24,494 nucleotides of DNA from SIG480 sp045537045. GTDB lineage: Bacteria > Bacillota > Clostridia > Oscillospirales > JAAYXM01. The translations under genes were made by a program, and so were the position numbers. Location: contig JAZSOS010000013.1 in the NCBI GenBank assembly GCA_045537045.1, positions 1 through 24,494 on the forward strand, written 5' to 3'. Numbering within the stretch: the stretch's first letter is position 1; each line of letters starts with the position of its first letter. Positions 13,678 through 22,588 of this stretch are shown one piece after another. The notes beneath the pieces are model-generated. The model had not been told where the DNA came from, searched no databases, and saw nothing but the letters and a program-made list of their open reading frames with translations.

Positions 13678-16600
13678 ATGAAAAGATTATTATCCCTCAT
13701 TCTTGCAACGGTAATGCTTGTTGCATTGTTGCCTGCTGTTCCGGTGACTTTCGCAGCAACGGGCGACGATATCGTTGTGGAATTTTCAAGCGAAACAACT
13801 GCGCTTGGAGCTACCAATGCAGATCCGGATAAATGGACAAAGCATGACGGCTATGAGGTAATTCAGGCAGAAAGTAACTACACAAGCGCAGGTATGGCGA
13901 GCGTTGCCGGAAGCGTTGAAACTCCCGATGGCAAGAAAGACCTCTTCAAGCTTATAACAAGCGGTAAAACAGCCTGGCCTGCAGGAGGCGCAAAAGAGCG
14001 CAGACTGTGGTTCACGTTTAAATTCAAGGTAGCGGAAGAAGGCTACTATGCAGTAAAGTTCCAGGGCGGTAAGTATAATCAGGGCGCAGAATATTTTCTT
14101 TATATCGGCGATAAGTTTGCCGGAGAATACAGCTGCTATGATGCCGATGCATCTTCTGTGAAGCTTGGCGAAGAAAAGCAGATGAACACTGTTTATCTCA
14201 CCCCGGACGCTGACGGATATGTTAAGGCAACACTCCGCACATCGCAAAAAGCACCCGGGAACACAAACTTTTTAATTCCGTATAAGCTCACTCTTACAAA
14301 GAAGGATGCAGCACCGGAGTTTTCGGAATTTGTCAGCACAATCCCCGAAAGCATTGAGCAGGGCGAAGAAAAAGAAATTACGGTCTCTGCAAAAATGAGC
14401 GATGGTTCAATCTATTCTTATCCGACATACAAGCTTGATGGAACTGCGGATAAAACAGATTCACTTTCTGTTTCCGTAAGCGGAGATTCCATGCTTAAGG
14501 ATGCTGTCGTGAAAGACGGCGTTTACCGCGCAACGCTTAAGGCGGGAAGCTTAGGAAGTTTAGCCGTTTCAATGCAGGCAACTATCGGCGGGGTGCAAAC
14601 CCCTGTCACTACAAAGACCGTGGCTATTACCGAAGCAAGCGTGCCGCGCGAGATTTCAGCGCTTTTAATCCGCGATAATCTTATATTTAAAGACCAGAAG
14701 TTCGATTATAAAACTGTAGAAACCCGCGGCTTTACAATAGTTGAAGATAAGAGTACCATAAGAGCATCAAGCCGATGCCAGGACGGGCTGAGGCTTTCTA
14801 TCGACGGAGTTATGACAAACTTCGTTGAAATGAACCTTGGAAGCAAAAGCGACGCCAACATATGGCCGAAGGGGGAAAATGCCACAAAGGGCAGCGCGTT
14901 TACCGTTGCACTTGATGTTCCCGTTGCGGGAAAATACAGCCTTAAGCTTCAGGCGATACAGAGGAACACTTCATTAAATTACTATGTATACGTAAATGAT
15001 AAATACGCCGGCGATTATGAGTCTTTTTATGAAAATGCACCTTCGGCAGGATCGTTCAGGCTTGCAGATGAAAAAACTCTCAACACCTTTTATCTGAAAA
15101 AGGGGCAGAATGAGATTTCATTCCGCTTAAAGCAGGCACCGACAGACAGCAACGGTGTATCAATAATTCCATATTCAATCCGCCTTGTTCCGGTTGAGGA
15201 TCAGACAACCGAGCTTAAACCCGAGAGCATAGAATTTGGCCTTCCTGCGAATCTCGCCCTCGGTCAGAGCCGTGATGTCGTTGCGAGAGTTAAGATGAAT
15301 GACGGTTCAACCCGTCACTTCGGACTTGCGGGTGACGGAACGGTTGACGCGCAGAACAAGATTGATATTGAGATTATAAACCCCGACGGAATTGAAGTTC
15401 TCCAAAAGGTTTCTTCAACCTATAAAGACGGTGAGACCACATACACCCTTAAGGCAAATGCGTTAGGGCAGGCAAAGGTAAAGGTAACTGCTCTTGTGGA
15501 CGGAAATACCGTTTCCACAGAAGAAAAAGTTATTGATGTTGTTGATATAAAGAGCGTAAATGTATCTTTTGGAAGAAATCCTCTCCCCGAAGGGTACACT
15601 TCAGAAGCAAAGCTGGAGATTATTCTTTCAAATGATGATATTTATTCGGGCGACTATACTGTTTCCTATGAGTCGTCTGACACATCAGTTATAGAAATTG
15701 ATCGAGAAACCGGTGTTGCAACGGCTGTGGCAAGTGAAGGTAGTGCTGAGATTACGGCTTATGTCGCGGTTAACGGAGCAGGAGAAACGGTTGGAAAGGT
15801 AACCCTTTACGCAACAAACGCAATGCCTCAGGAGGAGAAGGTTGTATACTTTACCGAAAAGACAACCTCTACAAACACAAGCGAAACATGGGTAAACCCG
15901 TATCTCTGGACAACTGAGGGTTACACCATTATCCGCGAAGAAACCCACGAGGATGAAAGCAGTGGAGCGGGAAGATATTACGGTGCGAAGGTAGTAACTC
16001 CCGAGGGACCCCTCAGCCTTATGCAGATAAGGTCCAAGGGTGGCAGAACCTGGCCGACAATCAATGACAAAACGGTTATGTTCACAATAACCGTTCCAAT
16101 GAAGGCGAAGGGATATTACAATGTAAAATTCCAGGGCGGAAAGGCAAAATCTTTCTCTGACTACTACATATATGTAGATGGAAAGTATGCAGGAGAATAC
16201 AGCTTTTATGATGCAACATACGGCACAGCAGTCCTCGGCGAAGAGAAGCAGTTAAACACACTTTATCTTGATCCGGGAGTAAAGGAATACGTCAAGGTTT
16301 CCTTCCGTGTTGCGAAAACGCATTATGACACAACATATATGCTTCCGTATAAGCTGACCTTTACTCCCGTTGCAGAAAAACCTGTGATTTCAGAAATTGA
16401 AAGTGAGATACAGAACGAGTTTGTACCGCAGGAGGATATGGTAATAGAATCCCGCGTTAAAATGAGCGATGGCTCCTATCATTATTTTGGCAAGTATGAT
16501 GGTTCGGGTGCTGCGGCAGCAATAGGCTTTACCGTAGAGTCAAGTGATACTAATACAGCCGAGGTTACGAAACCAACGCTTGCGGGGGATGACTCGAGCA

Positions 16601-19600
16601 CATTCAGCTTTACCATCAAGCCGAAAGCTGCAAAGCAGGAAACTATAAAAATCACACAGACGGCAAAGCTGGACGGCAGTGAAAAATCCTTTGAAAAGAG
16701 TATAACCGTTGTAGATGATCCGCTTGACAGAATACAAGTAAGAACAGAAGCAAATGAAGTTCTCGAAGGCGATAAGACAAAGCTTATAGTCAAAAATATC
16801 CTTAAAAGCGGAAGAGAACTCGGAAACACTGCAAACGCAGTAACGACATTCACTCCGTCAGAATTGACACTTGACATTGCAGATGTAAAAGACGGAGTTC
16901 TTGAGACGTACAAGTCCGGAACTGCGACAATAAATGTTAAAACTGCATTTGCGGGGCAGGAAAAGGACGTTGATTTTATTGTCGATGTTCTTCCGGAGGG
17001 TATGACATCTGTCAGCGCAACCGCGGGTGGTTATACCAACATACGTTTCACGGGAAAAGGAGACGACCACGTTCCGTTCTATGTGCAGGCGATAAGCAAC
17101 CTCGGAAAAGAATTGGATACATCGGACGCAATTATTGAAGCGACGGCACATAATCCCGAAATTGCAGATTTAAATGAAACCCGTGATACGATTATTCCGA
17201 AGGCTTGCGGGGACGCGAAATTTACAGTTAAGGTAACTCTTGACGGAAGAATACGTGAGACTGAGGCAACGTTTACCGTATCTCCGGCAAAGCGTGGTTT
17301 CACGTATATAACCAAAGAAAAACGCGAATTTGCAAGGGCGAATATCAAGAAATATGACTGGGCAAAGGCTGAGGCAGAAAAATACAAAACATTAGCGGAT
17401 AAATATATAGTCAACGTTGATGCGCTTTATGACCTCATAACCTCGCAGGGACTTCTCAGAAGTATGCACGTTGGAGAGGAATACGATTCAAAGGTTCTTT
17501 ACTGCCGTTATTGCGGCATCAATCTCGGTGCAACATACGGAACATTCCCGTGGGTGTTTGATCCGATAAACCGTCCGTGGAAAATCCAGTGTCCGGACTG
17601 TAAGCGCGTTTTCCCGAGTAATGATTTCGGAAGCTTCTATAAGCTTGGGCTTAATGAATACGGTGAGTTTGACCGCATGCGTGCCCTCCAAGCACACCGT
17701 GAAATGCTTCTTGCAAAGAATATAGAGTCAGTGACGCAGAAGCTTATGAGCGTGGAATCTCCGGGTAAGGAATATACGAATGAATGGTATACCTACTATG
17801 GCTATGGGGTAAAGGAGGGTTATTTGTATAACGAGCTTTATCCCGAGGTGGGAAATGCAGATTGCCCGGTACAGCTTGCCGCATCTGAAACGAAGGAGCG
17901 CTGGGGCGTTGACGATAGTTACGGTTACTATTCGGGCAAAACAAACGCATCCGCAGGAAACAATGACCGCCACACGTATATAGGAAGCTTTGTGGCCTCC
18001 GGTCTCTGGCGCTCGGACGGAAAAACGGGCAAAGCTATTGCTGATGCAATACAGTCCTTGGCTTATGCATATGTTTATACCGATGAGGAAAAGTACGGAA
18101 TAGCTTCGGCAGTTTTGCTTGACCGCTTTGCTGATTTCTATCCTGATTATAATCTTGAAGCGTATGATCTTATTGCATATAACGCCCACGGCGGAGGAGG
18201 TGTAGGCGGACTCCTCGGCTGTATTGCAGAATCGCAGATTGCAAGGATATTCCCCGAAGCATACGATATGATTTATGACATTTTTGATGACCCGGCAGTA
18301 GTGAACTATATTGCCGGAAAGTCAAAGAGCGTAAAGTTCCGTCACGCTAAGGAAACCCCCAATCAAATAAGGCATAATATTGAAAACGGACTTTTGCGTG
18401 GAATTCTTAACAACGTTGCTGCGGGAAAAGCTGCGGGTAACTTTGGATTAGCGCAGGAGGCAACTGCTCTTTGTGCAGTAGTTCTTGATTCAAAGCCGGA
18501 TACAACAAAATGGTTGGATTTCCTGTATGCTTCAAATGAAGGCTCGACGAAGAATGAGGTTCTTGGCGGAGGAATTGATGATTACCTTATAAGCAGAATA
18601 GACTCTGACGGTCAGGGCGATGAAGCATCAACATACAACCAGATGTGGATTGACGGAATGCAGCCTGTTGCAGATGTTCTTGACGGCTACGACGGCTATG
18701 AAGGAAAGAAGAGCCTGTACGATGAGCCTAAGCTCAAACGTATGTATTATTCGGGAATTGCTATGATGATAGGTGAGTACTCACCTACCATAGGTGACTC
18801 ATTAAGAACAGGGCAGAAGGGACATTGGACGAGTAAAGGACGGATGCTTAACGCGTATGATAAGTTCAGAGATCCCATTTTTGCCCAGGCGGCATATGAG
18901 CTTAACAAACGAAGTGTGGACGGATTCAATACAGGCATCTGGACAAACGACCCTGAAAAAATTCAGGACGATATTCTTGATGTAATAGAGGAACACGGAA
19001 CACTTACGCTTAAAAGCGATATGCTCGCCGGGTTTGGCTTGGCAATGCTCAAAAGCGGCGGTGACTATACAGACAGTACAGCGACGACGGCGTTGGATAC
19101 AAGAAATTCGACGTGGATGTATTTTGGAACAAACGGAAATCCGTACTCATCACATCCGCATAAGGATACATTGAATATAGGACTCATTGCGCTTGGGCTT
19201 GAGCTTATGCCGGATCACGGCTACCCGGCAAAAACGGGCAATGATCCGGAACGCTATCAGTGGACTAATGTAACTCTTTCACACAATACGGTGGTGGTCA
19301 ACGAAAAATCACAGCAGGATCAGGATTCAAGAGGCGATGCAATTCACTTTGACGAAACGGAAATGGTCAAGGTTATGGATGTATCGGAGCCTAATGTTTA
19401 CAATGAGGTTTCGGAATATCGCCGTTCTGTTCTCAATATAAAGATTGACGATGAGAACATGTACGCGGTGGACTTTTTCAGAGTTCTTGGCGGTGATAAT
19501 CATATTTACAGTATTCACGTAGCAGCAGACAGCATTGCGGAAACTGTCAATATGGGAGAAGTTAAACCGCAAACAGATGATAAAGGAAATTACGTCGGCT

Positions 19601-21666
19601 CATATGCCGGAGCGGATGTACCTTTCGGAAATGATCCGAATTCCAATTCAACAAACTCGGCAGTCCTTAAGTATCCGAGAGGTTATACATGGCTTGATAC
19701 TGTTGACCGATATAGTAATACAGAGGACAACTTCGCGGTTGACTTTAATATCAAGGATTGGAGAAGGTATCTCAAAGACGGCAAGGACCTTCATCTGAGA
19801 ATGACGGTGCTTGACGGGGAGAACCGGAAAAACGGAGCAGAAACCTCTGTGGCAATTGCAAACGGGTATCCACCGGGAAAGGCGGAAAATAAGGAAGTCA
19901 AGTATCTTAAGTACTTCTTGCTTGAGCATAAAGGCGAAAATCTTGATGCGGTATTTACATCTGTTTTCGAACCCTATAAGAAGAATCGGAATCTTGCAGA
20001 GATAAAACCGATGACTCTTGATATTGTGGTGGGGAATGAGCTGTCTGCGGATGTTCACCGTGCATTAAAGGTAACACATGTTGACGGAAGAATTGACTAT
20101 ATCTTCTATGCGACCAACAACACTGTTACATATAAGGTGGAAGATAGCGGAAGAACAATTTACTTCAGAGGATTTGTAGGCGTATACACCCTCGGAGATA
20201 AAAACGGAAGCCTTGTAAATACCTATAAGTACAACCTCGACGGTGATATTATCGGCGAAGTGTTGGAAGAAGAGGATACCGCTGTTGCAGTAACGGGTAA
20301 AGTGCAGTCTTTCACAAAGGTTGTTTCCGCTGAAAATGAAATGACGATAGAGCTTGATGAGGATATATCGGAAGAAACACTTAAAAAGCTTAACGATAAG
20401 TATGTTTTCGTAGACAACAGTGGCCAAGAGTATGCGCGCAACGGCGCATACCGTATAGAAAATGCAGAGCTTGACGGAAAAATACTTACTCTTGATGTCG
20501 GAGAAGTAACCTTTATCAGAAAGTATGAAGACTCAACCAATCCGGAAGCAGGATATGTATTCAACATAGAAGAAGGGCAATCAGCCCGTATCCCGCTTTC
20601 CTACAGTGAGGATTTCTCACCTGAGTTTGAACCTGTAAGTGATTCACTGTCGGTTTCTGCAGGAAGCTCAATTTCCGTAGCCGTAAAAGCGACAAGCGAG
20701 CTTTCAGAGAGTGTGACCTATTCGGCAAATACTCTCCCGCGCGGTGCAAGCCTGAATAGTGTGACAGGAACAGTTACGTGGAGGCCGGACAGCTCTCAGG
20801 TTGGCAGAAACCACTTTGCAGTAACGGCATTTGATGAATCGGGAAGACAGTCAACCGTCCACTTCTTTGTGACGGTCTACGGCTCGACCATCGGCGGAAG
20901 CAAAAATGAAGAGACTGAAACGCCTGAATCAGGAAGCACCGACACACCTGCGGGTGGCGGCGGTGGAGGAGGCGGCGGTGGCGGTGACGCACCGACCGAC
21001 AAACCCGATGATGAAACAAACACTGACAGCGAGGAGACTACCGACGACACTGAAAACGGAGAAACAGAAAACGCACCCGATACCTCGGGTGAAACGGATA
21101 GTATTCGTTTCGCAGACATTGGTAACCACACATGGGCGGCGGATGCAATCAATACCCTTGCAACGGATGGTATAATCCGCGGAACAAGCGAAACAACCTT
21201 CTCTCCGGCAAGCAACATAACCCGCGCAGATTTCGCGTCCCTGCTCGTCCGTGCATTCAAGCTTGAGTCTGACAACACCGAGAACTTTGCAGACGTATCT
21301 GCATCGGATTACTTCGCAGCCGAGCTTGCAACAGCTCGTAACACAGGCATCGTAAATGGTATCGGCGATAACAAATATGCTCCGCGTAATACCATCACCC
21401 GCCAGGATATGATGGTGATAGTGTATAGGGCGATGCAGAAAATGGGTGTGGAACTCGTAGCAAAAGACGGCTCCGAACGCCCGTCGGCTGATACATATGC
21501 AGACTTTGCAGATGTGGCCGGCTACGCGAAGGAAGCAGTCGCGGCACTTATCAATGCAGAGATTGTCAACGGTAAGAGTGGCAAGCTTGCGCCAACTGAT
21601 TGCACAACACGCGCAGAAGTTGCAGTGCTTCTTAAGAGAGTGCTTGAAGATACCAAACAGGAATAA
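13678..21666 (+). CDS. Giant SLH-anchored surface protein with heparinase II/III-like polysaccharide lyase core
   Basis: The protein has 2662 residues. Residues 1-26 are a signal peptide (KRLLSLILATVMLVALLPA...VTFA). Three related carbohydrate-binding-like beta-sandwich modules follow, each with GxYxxKxQ...YxYVxxKYAGxY...LxxEKxxNTxYL. These signatures start near residues 122, 418 and 812, and each module is trailed by Ig-like domains (KMSDGS motifs, BIG_2-like near 625-715). From about 1205 a lyase-like core starts with a four-cysteine ribbon (Cys1276, 1279, 1305, 1308) and FPSNDFGSFYKLG, then an alpha/alpha toroid (about 1380-1780). A heparinase II/III beta-sandwich follows (SHPHKDTLN at 1825-1833, TLSHNTVVVNE near 1869). 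Residues 2316-2404 are Ig-like, 2426-2436 are eleven glycines in an acidic linker, and 2477-2662 are three SLH repeats that bind cell-wall polymer. Such cores cleave uronate-containing glycans by beta-elimination; the substrate here is unknown. Confidence 0.85.
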   Translation: MKRLLSLILATVMLVALLPAVPVTFAATGDDIVVEFSSETTALGATNADPDKWTKHDGYEVIQAESNYTSAGMASVAGSVETPDGKKDLFKLITSGKTAWPAGGAKERRLWFTFKFKVAEEGYYAVKFQGGKYNQGAEYFLYIGDKFAGEYSCYDADASSVKLGEEKQMNTVYLTPDADGYVKATLRTSQKAPGNTNFLIPYKLTLTKKDAAPEFSEFVSTIPESIEQGEEKEITVSAKMSDGSIYSYPTYKLDGTADKTDSLSVSVSGDSMLKDAVVKDGVYRATLKAGSLGSLAVSMQATIGGVQTPVTTKTVAITEASVPREISALLIRDNLIFKDQKFDYKTVETRGFTIVEDKSTIRASSRCQDGLRLSIDGVMTNFVEMNLGSKSDANIWPKGENATKGSAFTVALDVPVAGKYSLKLQAIQRNTSLNYYVYVNDKYAGDYESFYENAPSAGSFRLADEKTLNTFYLKKGQNEISFRLKQAPTDSNGVSIIPYSIRLVPVEDQTTELKPESIEFGLPANLALGQSRDVVARVKMNDGSTRHFGLAGDGTVDAQNKIDIEIINPDGIEVLQKVSSTYKDGETTYTLKANALGQAKVKVTALVDGNTVSTEEKVIDVVDIKSVNVSFGRNPLPEGYTSEAKLEIILSNDDIYSGDYTVSYESSDTSVIEIDRETGVATAVASEGSAEITAYVAVNGAGETVGKVTLYATNAMPQEEKVVYFTEKTTSTNTSETWVNPYLWTTEGYTIIREETHEDESSGAGRYYGAKVVTPEGPLSLMQIRSKGGRTWPTINDKTVMFTITVPMKAKGYYNVKFQGGKAKSFSDYYIYVDGKYAGEYSFYDATYGTAVLGEEKQLNTLYLDPGVKEYVKVSFRVAKTHYDTTYMLPYKLTFTPVAEKPVISEIESEIQNEFVPQEDMVIESRVKMSDGSYHYFGKYDGSGAAAAIGFTVESSDTNTAEVTKPTLAGDDSSTFSFTIKPKAAKQETIKITQTAKLDGSEKSFEKSITVVDDPLDRIQVRTEANEVLEGDKTKLIVKNILKSGRELGNTANAVTTFTPSELTLDIADVKDGVLETYKSGTATINVKTAFAGQEKDVDFIVDVLPEGMTSVSATAGGYTNIRFTGKGDDHVPFYVQAISNLGKELDTSDAIIEATAHNPEIADLNETRDTIIPKACGDAKFTVKVTLDGRIRETEATFTVSPAKRGFTYITKEKREFARANIKKYDWAKAEAEKYKTLADKYIVNVDALYDLITSQGLLRSMHVGEEYDSKVLYCRYCGINLGATYGTFPWVFDPINRPWKIQCPDCKRVFPSNDFGSFYKLGLNEYGEFDRMRALQAHREMLLAKNIESVTQKLMSVESPGKEYTNEWYTYYGYGVKEGYLYNELYPEVGNADCPVQLAASETKERWGVDDSYGYYSGKTNASAGNNDRHTYIGSFVASGLWRSDGKTGKAIADAIQSLAYAYVYTDEEKYGIASAVLLDRFADFYPDYNLEAYDLIAYNAHGGGGVGGLLGCIAESQIARIFPEAYDMIYDIFDDPAVVNYIAGKSKSVKFRHAKETPNQIRHNIENGLLRGILNNVAAGKAAGNFGLAQEATALCAVVLDSKPDTTKWLDFLYASNEGSTKNEVLGGGIDDYLISRIDSDGQGDEASTYNQMWIDGMQPVADVLDGYDGYEGKKSLYDEPKLKRMYYSGIAMMIGEYSPTIGDSLRTGQKGHWTSKGRMLNAYDKFRDPIFAQAAYELNKRSVDGFNTGIWTNDPEKIQDDILDVIEEHGTLTLKSDMLAGFGLAMLKSGGDYTDSTATTALDTRNSTWMYFGTNGNPYSSHPHKDTLNIGLIALGLELMPDHGYPAKTGNDPERYQWTNVTLSHNTVVVNEKSQQDQDSRGDAIHFDETEMVKVMDVSEPNVYNEVSEYRRSVLNIKIDDENMYAVDFFRVLGGDNHIYSIHVAADSIAETVNMGEVKPQTDDKGNYVGSYAGADVPFGNDPNSNSTNSAVLKYPRGYTWLDTVDRYSNTEDNFAVDFNIKDWRRYLKDGKDLHLRMTVLDGENRKNGAETSVAIANGYPPGKAENKEVKYLKYFLLEHKGENLDAVFTSVFEPYKKNRNLAEIKPMTLDIVVGNELSADVHRALKVTHVDGRIDYIFYATNNTVTYKVEDSGRTIYFRGFVGVYTLGDKNGSLVNTYKYNLDGDIIGEVLEEEDTAVAVTGKVQSFTKVVSAENEMTIELDEDISEETLKKLNDKYVFVDNSGQEYARNGAYRIENAELDGKILTLDVGEVTFIRKYEDSTNPEAGYVFNIEEGQSARIPLSYSEDFSPEFEPVSDSLSVSAGSSISVAVKATSELSESVTYSANTLPRGASLNSVTGTVTWRPDSSQVGRNHFAVTAFDESGRQSTVHFFVTVYGSTIGGSKNEETETPESGSTDTPAGGGGGGGGGGGDAPTDKPDDETNTDSEETTDDTENGETENAPDTSGETDSIRFADIGNHTWAADAINTLATDGIIRGTSETTFSPASNITRADFASLLVRAFKLESDNTENFADVSASDYFAAELATARNTGIVNGIGDNKYAPRNTITRQDMMVIVYRAMQKMGVELVAKDGSERPSADTYADFADVAGYAKEAVAALINAEIVNGKSGKLAPTDCTTRAEVAVLLKRVLEDTKQE
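18770..18787. repeat. 18-bp perfect palindrome inside the giant gene
   Basis: TAGGTGAGTACTCACCTA is its own reverse complement, and a third AGGTGA copy follows at 18792-18797. It lies in the toroid part of the lyase core, in codons for IGEYSPTIGDS. Confidence 0.8.
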
Positions 21667-21676
21667 AATTTGATGT

Positions 21677-21699
21677 GGGGGCGGACAATCTCCGCCCCC
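21677..21699 (+). promoter_or_regulatory. GC-rich intercistronic stem-loop after the giant gene
   Basis: GGGGGCGGA (21677-21685) pairs perfectly with TCCGCCCCC (21691-21699) around CAATC, 11 bases after the giant gene's stop and just before the next gene's ribosome site. There is no U-tract, so it suggests 3'-end protection or a partial block to downstream expression. Confidence 0.6.
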
Positions 21700-21720
21700 T
21701 GCGTGAAAGGAAAAATGAAA

Positions 21721-22554
21721 ATGAGTGTTTTTAAACTTTGTGCTTTCGCAGATGAAGCGGATTCAGCAATTTCGGGGCAGATAAAGGCTCTGCACGAGAA
21801 TGATATTGACCTTCTTGAAATCCGCGGTGTTGACGGCAAAAATATCACAGAGCTGTCTGTTGATGAAATGAAAAATCTTCGCAAAAGGCTCGATGATGAG
21901 GGTATAAAGATATGGGCAATCGGTTCTCCCATCGGAAAGATTGAGATTGAGGATGATTTTGAAAAGCATCTTGATGTATTCCGCCATACCCTTGAGCTTG
22001 CAAGCATCGCAGGGGCTGAGCGCATGAGAATCTTCAGCTTCTTTATGAAGAGCGAGGATGCGCCGAAATATAAGGATGAAGTAATTGACAGAATGGGAAG
22101 ATTTCTCGATGTGGCAAAGGGAAGTGGTGTTTCTCTTTGTCACGAAAACGAAAAGGATATTTATGGGGATATTCCTGAACGTTGTGTTGATATCCACAAG
22201 GCACTTCCGGAAATCTCTGCCATATATGATCCGGCAAATTTTGTCCAGTGCGGATGCGACACCCTTAAAGCGTGGGAGATGCTCGCACCATATATAAACT
22301 ATATGCATATGAAAGATGCAACGGCTAACAAGATGGTTGCACCGGCAGGCAAAGGAATCGGAAACATTCCGGAGCTTCTCACGAAATATGCCGCACTTGG
22401 TGGCGGTGTCATAACTCTTGAACCGCACCTTTATGAATTTATCGGGCTTTCCGACCTTGAACGAGAGGGTGCAAAATCCGTTATCGGAAAAGGCTATGAA
22501 ACAAGACGCGAGGCATTTGATGCAGGCGTTAATGCTCTTAAAGCACTTATATAA
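21721..22554 (+). CDS. Sugar phosphate isomerase/epimerase, second copy in the locus
   Basis: This 277-residue cytoplasmic TIM barrel belongs to the xylose-isomerase-like superfamily. Metal and catalytic strands are intact: DLLEIRGVDG, LCHENEKDIYG with His141-Glu142, IYDPANFVQ with Asp170, MHMKDA with His196 and Asp199, and TLEPHL with Glu234. ATG 21721 is chosen over ATG 21715 because GAAAGGA (21705-21711) is nine bases upstream of the former and only three of the latter. It differs from the copy at 5702 in length and in most sequence, so the two probably act on different sugars. It follows the giant lyase gene after a GC-rich hairpin, which fits processing of the lyase's products after uptake. 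The exact reaction is not predictable. Confidence 0.87.
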   Translation: MSVFKLCAFADEADSAISGQIKALHENDIDLLEIRGVDGKNITELSVDEMKNLRKRLDDEGIKIWAIGSPIGKIEIEDDFEKHLDVFRHTLELASIAGAERMRIFSFFMKSEDAPKYKDEVIDRMGRFLDVAKGSGVSLCHENEKDIYGDIPERCVDIHKALPEISAIYDPANFVQCGCDTLKAWEMLAPYINYMHMKDATANKMVAPAGKGIGNIPELLTKYAALGGGVITLEPHLYEFIGLSDLEREGAKSVIGKGYETRREAFDAGVNALKALI

Positions 22555-22588
22555 ATTTATATTTCTAAAAATTTTTCGGAGGTTGAGT

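Noticed and set aside
16164..16177. CTACATATATGTAG, 14-bp palindrome in the third repeat module
   Set aside because: It arises from tyrosine codons (YYIYV) and the A/T-rich context; there is no other sign of function.
20941..20990. GGT/GGC/GGA tandem run as a slippage-prone microsatellite
   Set aside because: The glycine codons are mixed, so there is no pure repeat tract. It reads as an ordinary flexible linker.
20877..21278. Long minus-strand ORF opposite the glycine-rich linker and SLH region
   Set aside because: Its poly-proline stretch is just the antisense of the glycine run. It has no ribosome site and follows the codon bias of the sense gene.
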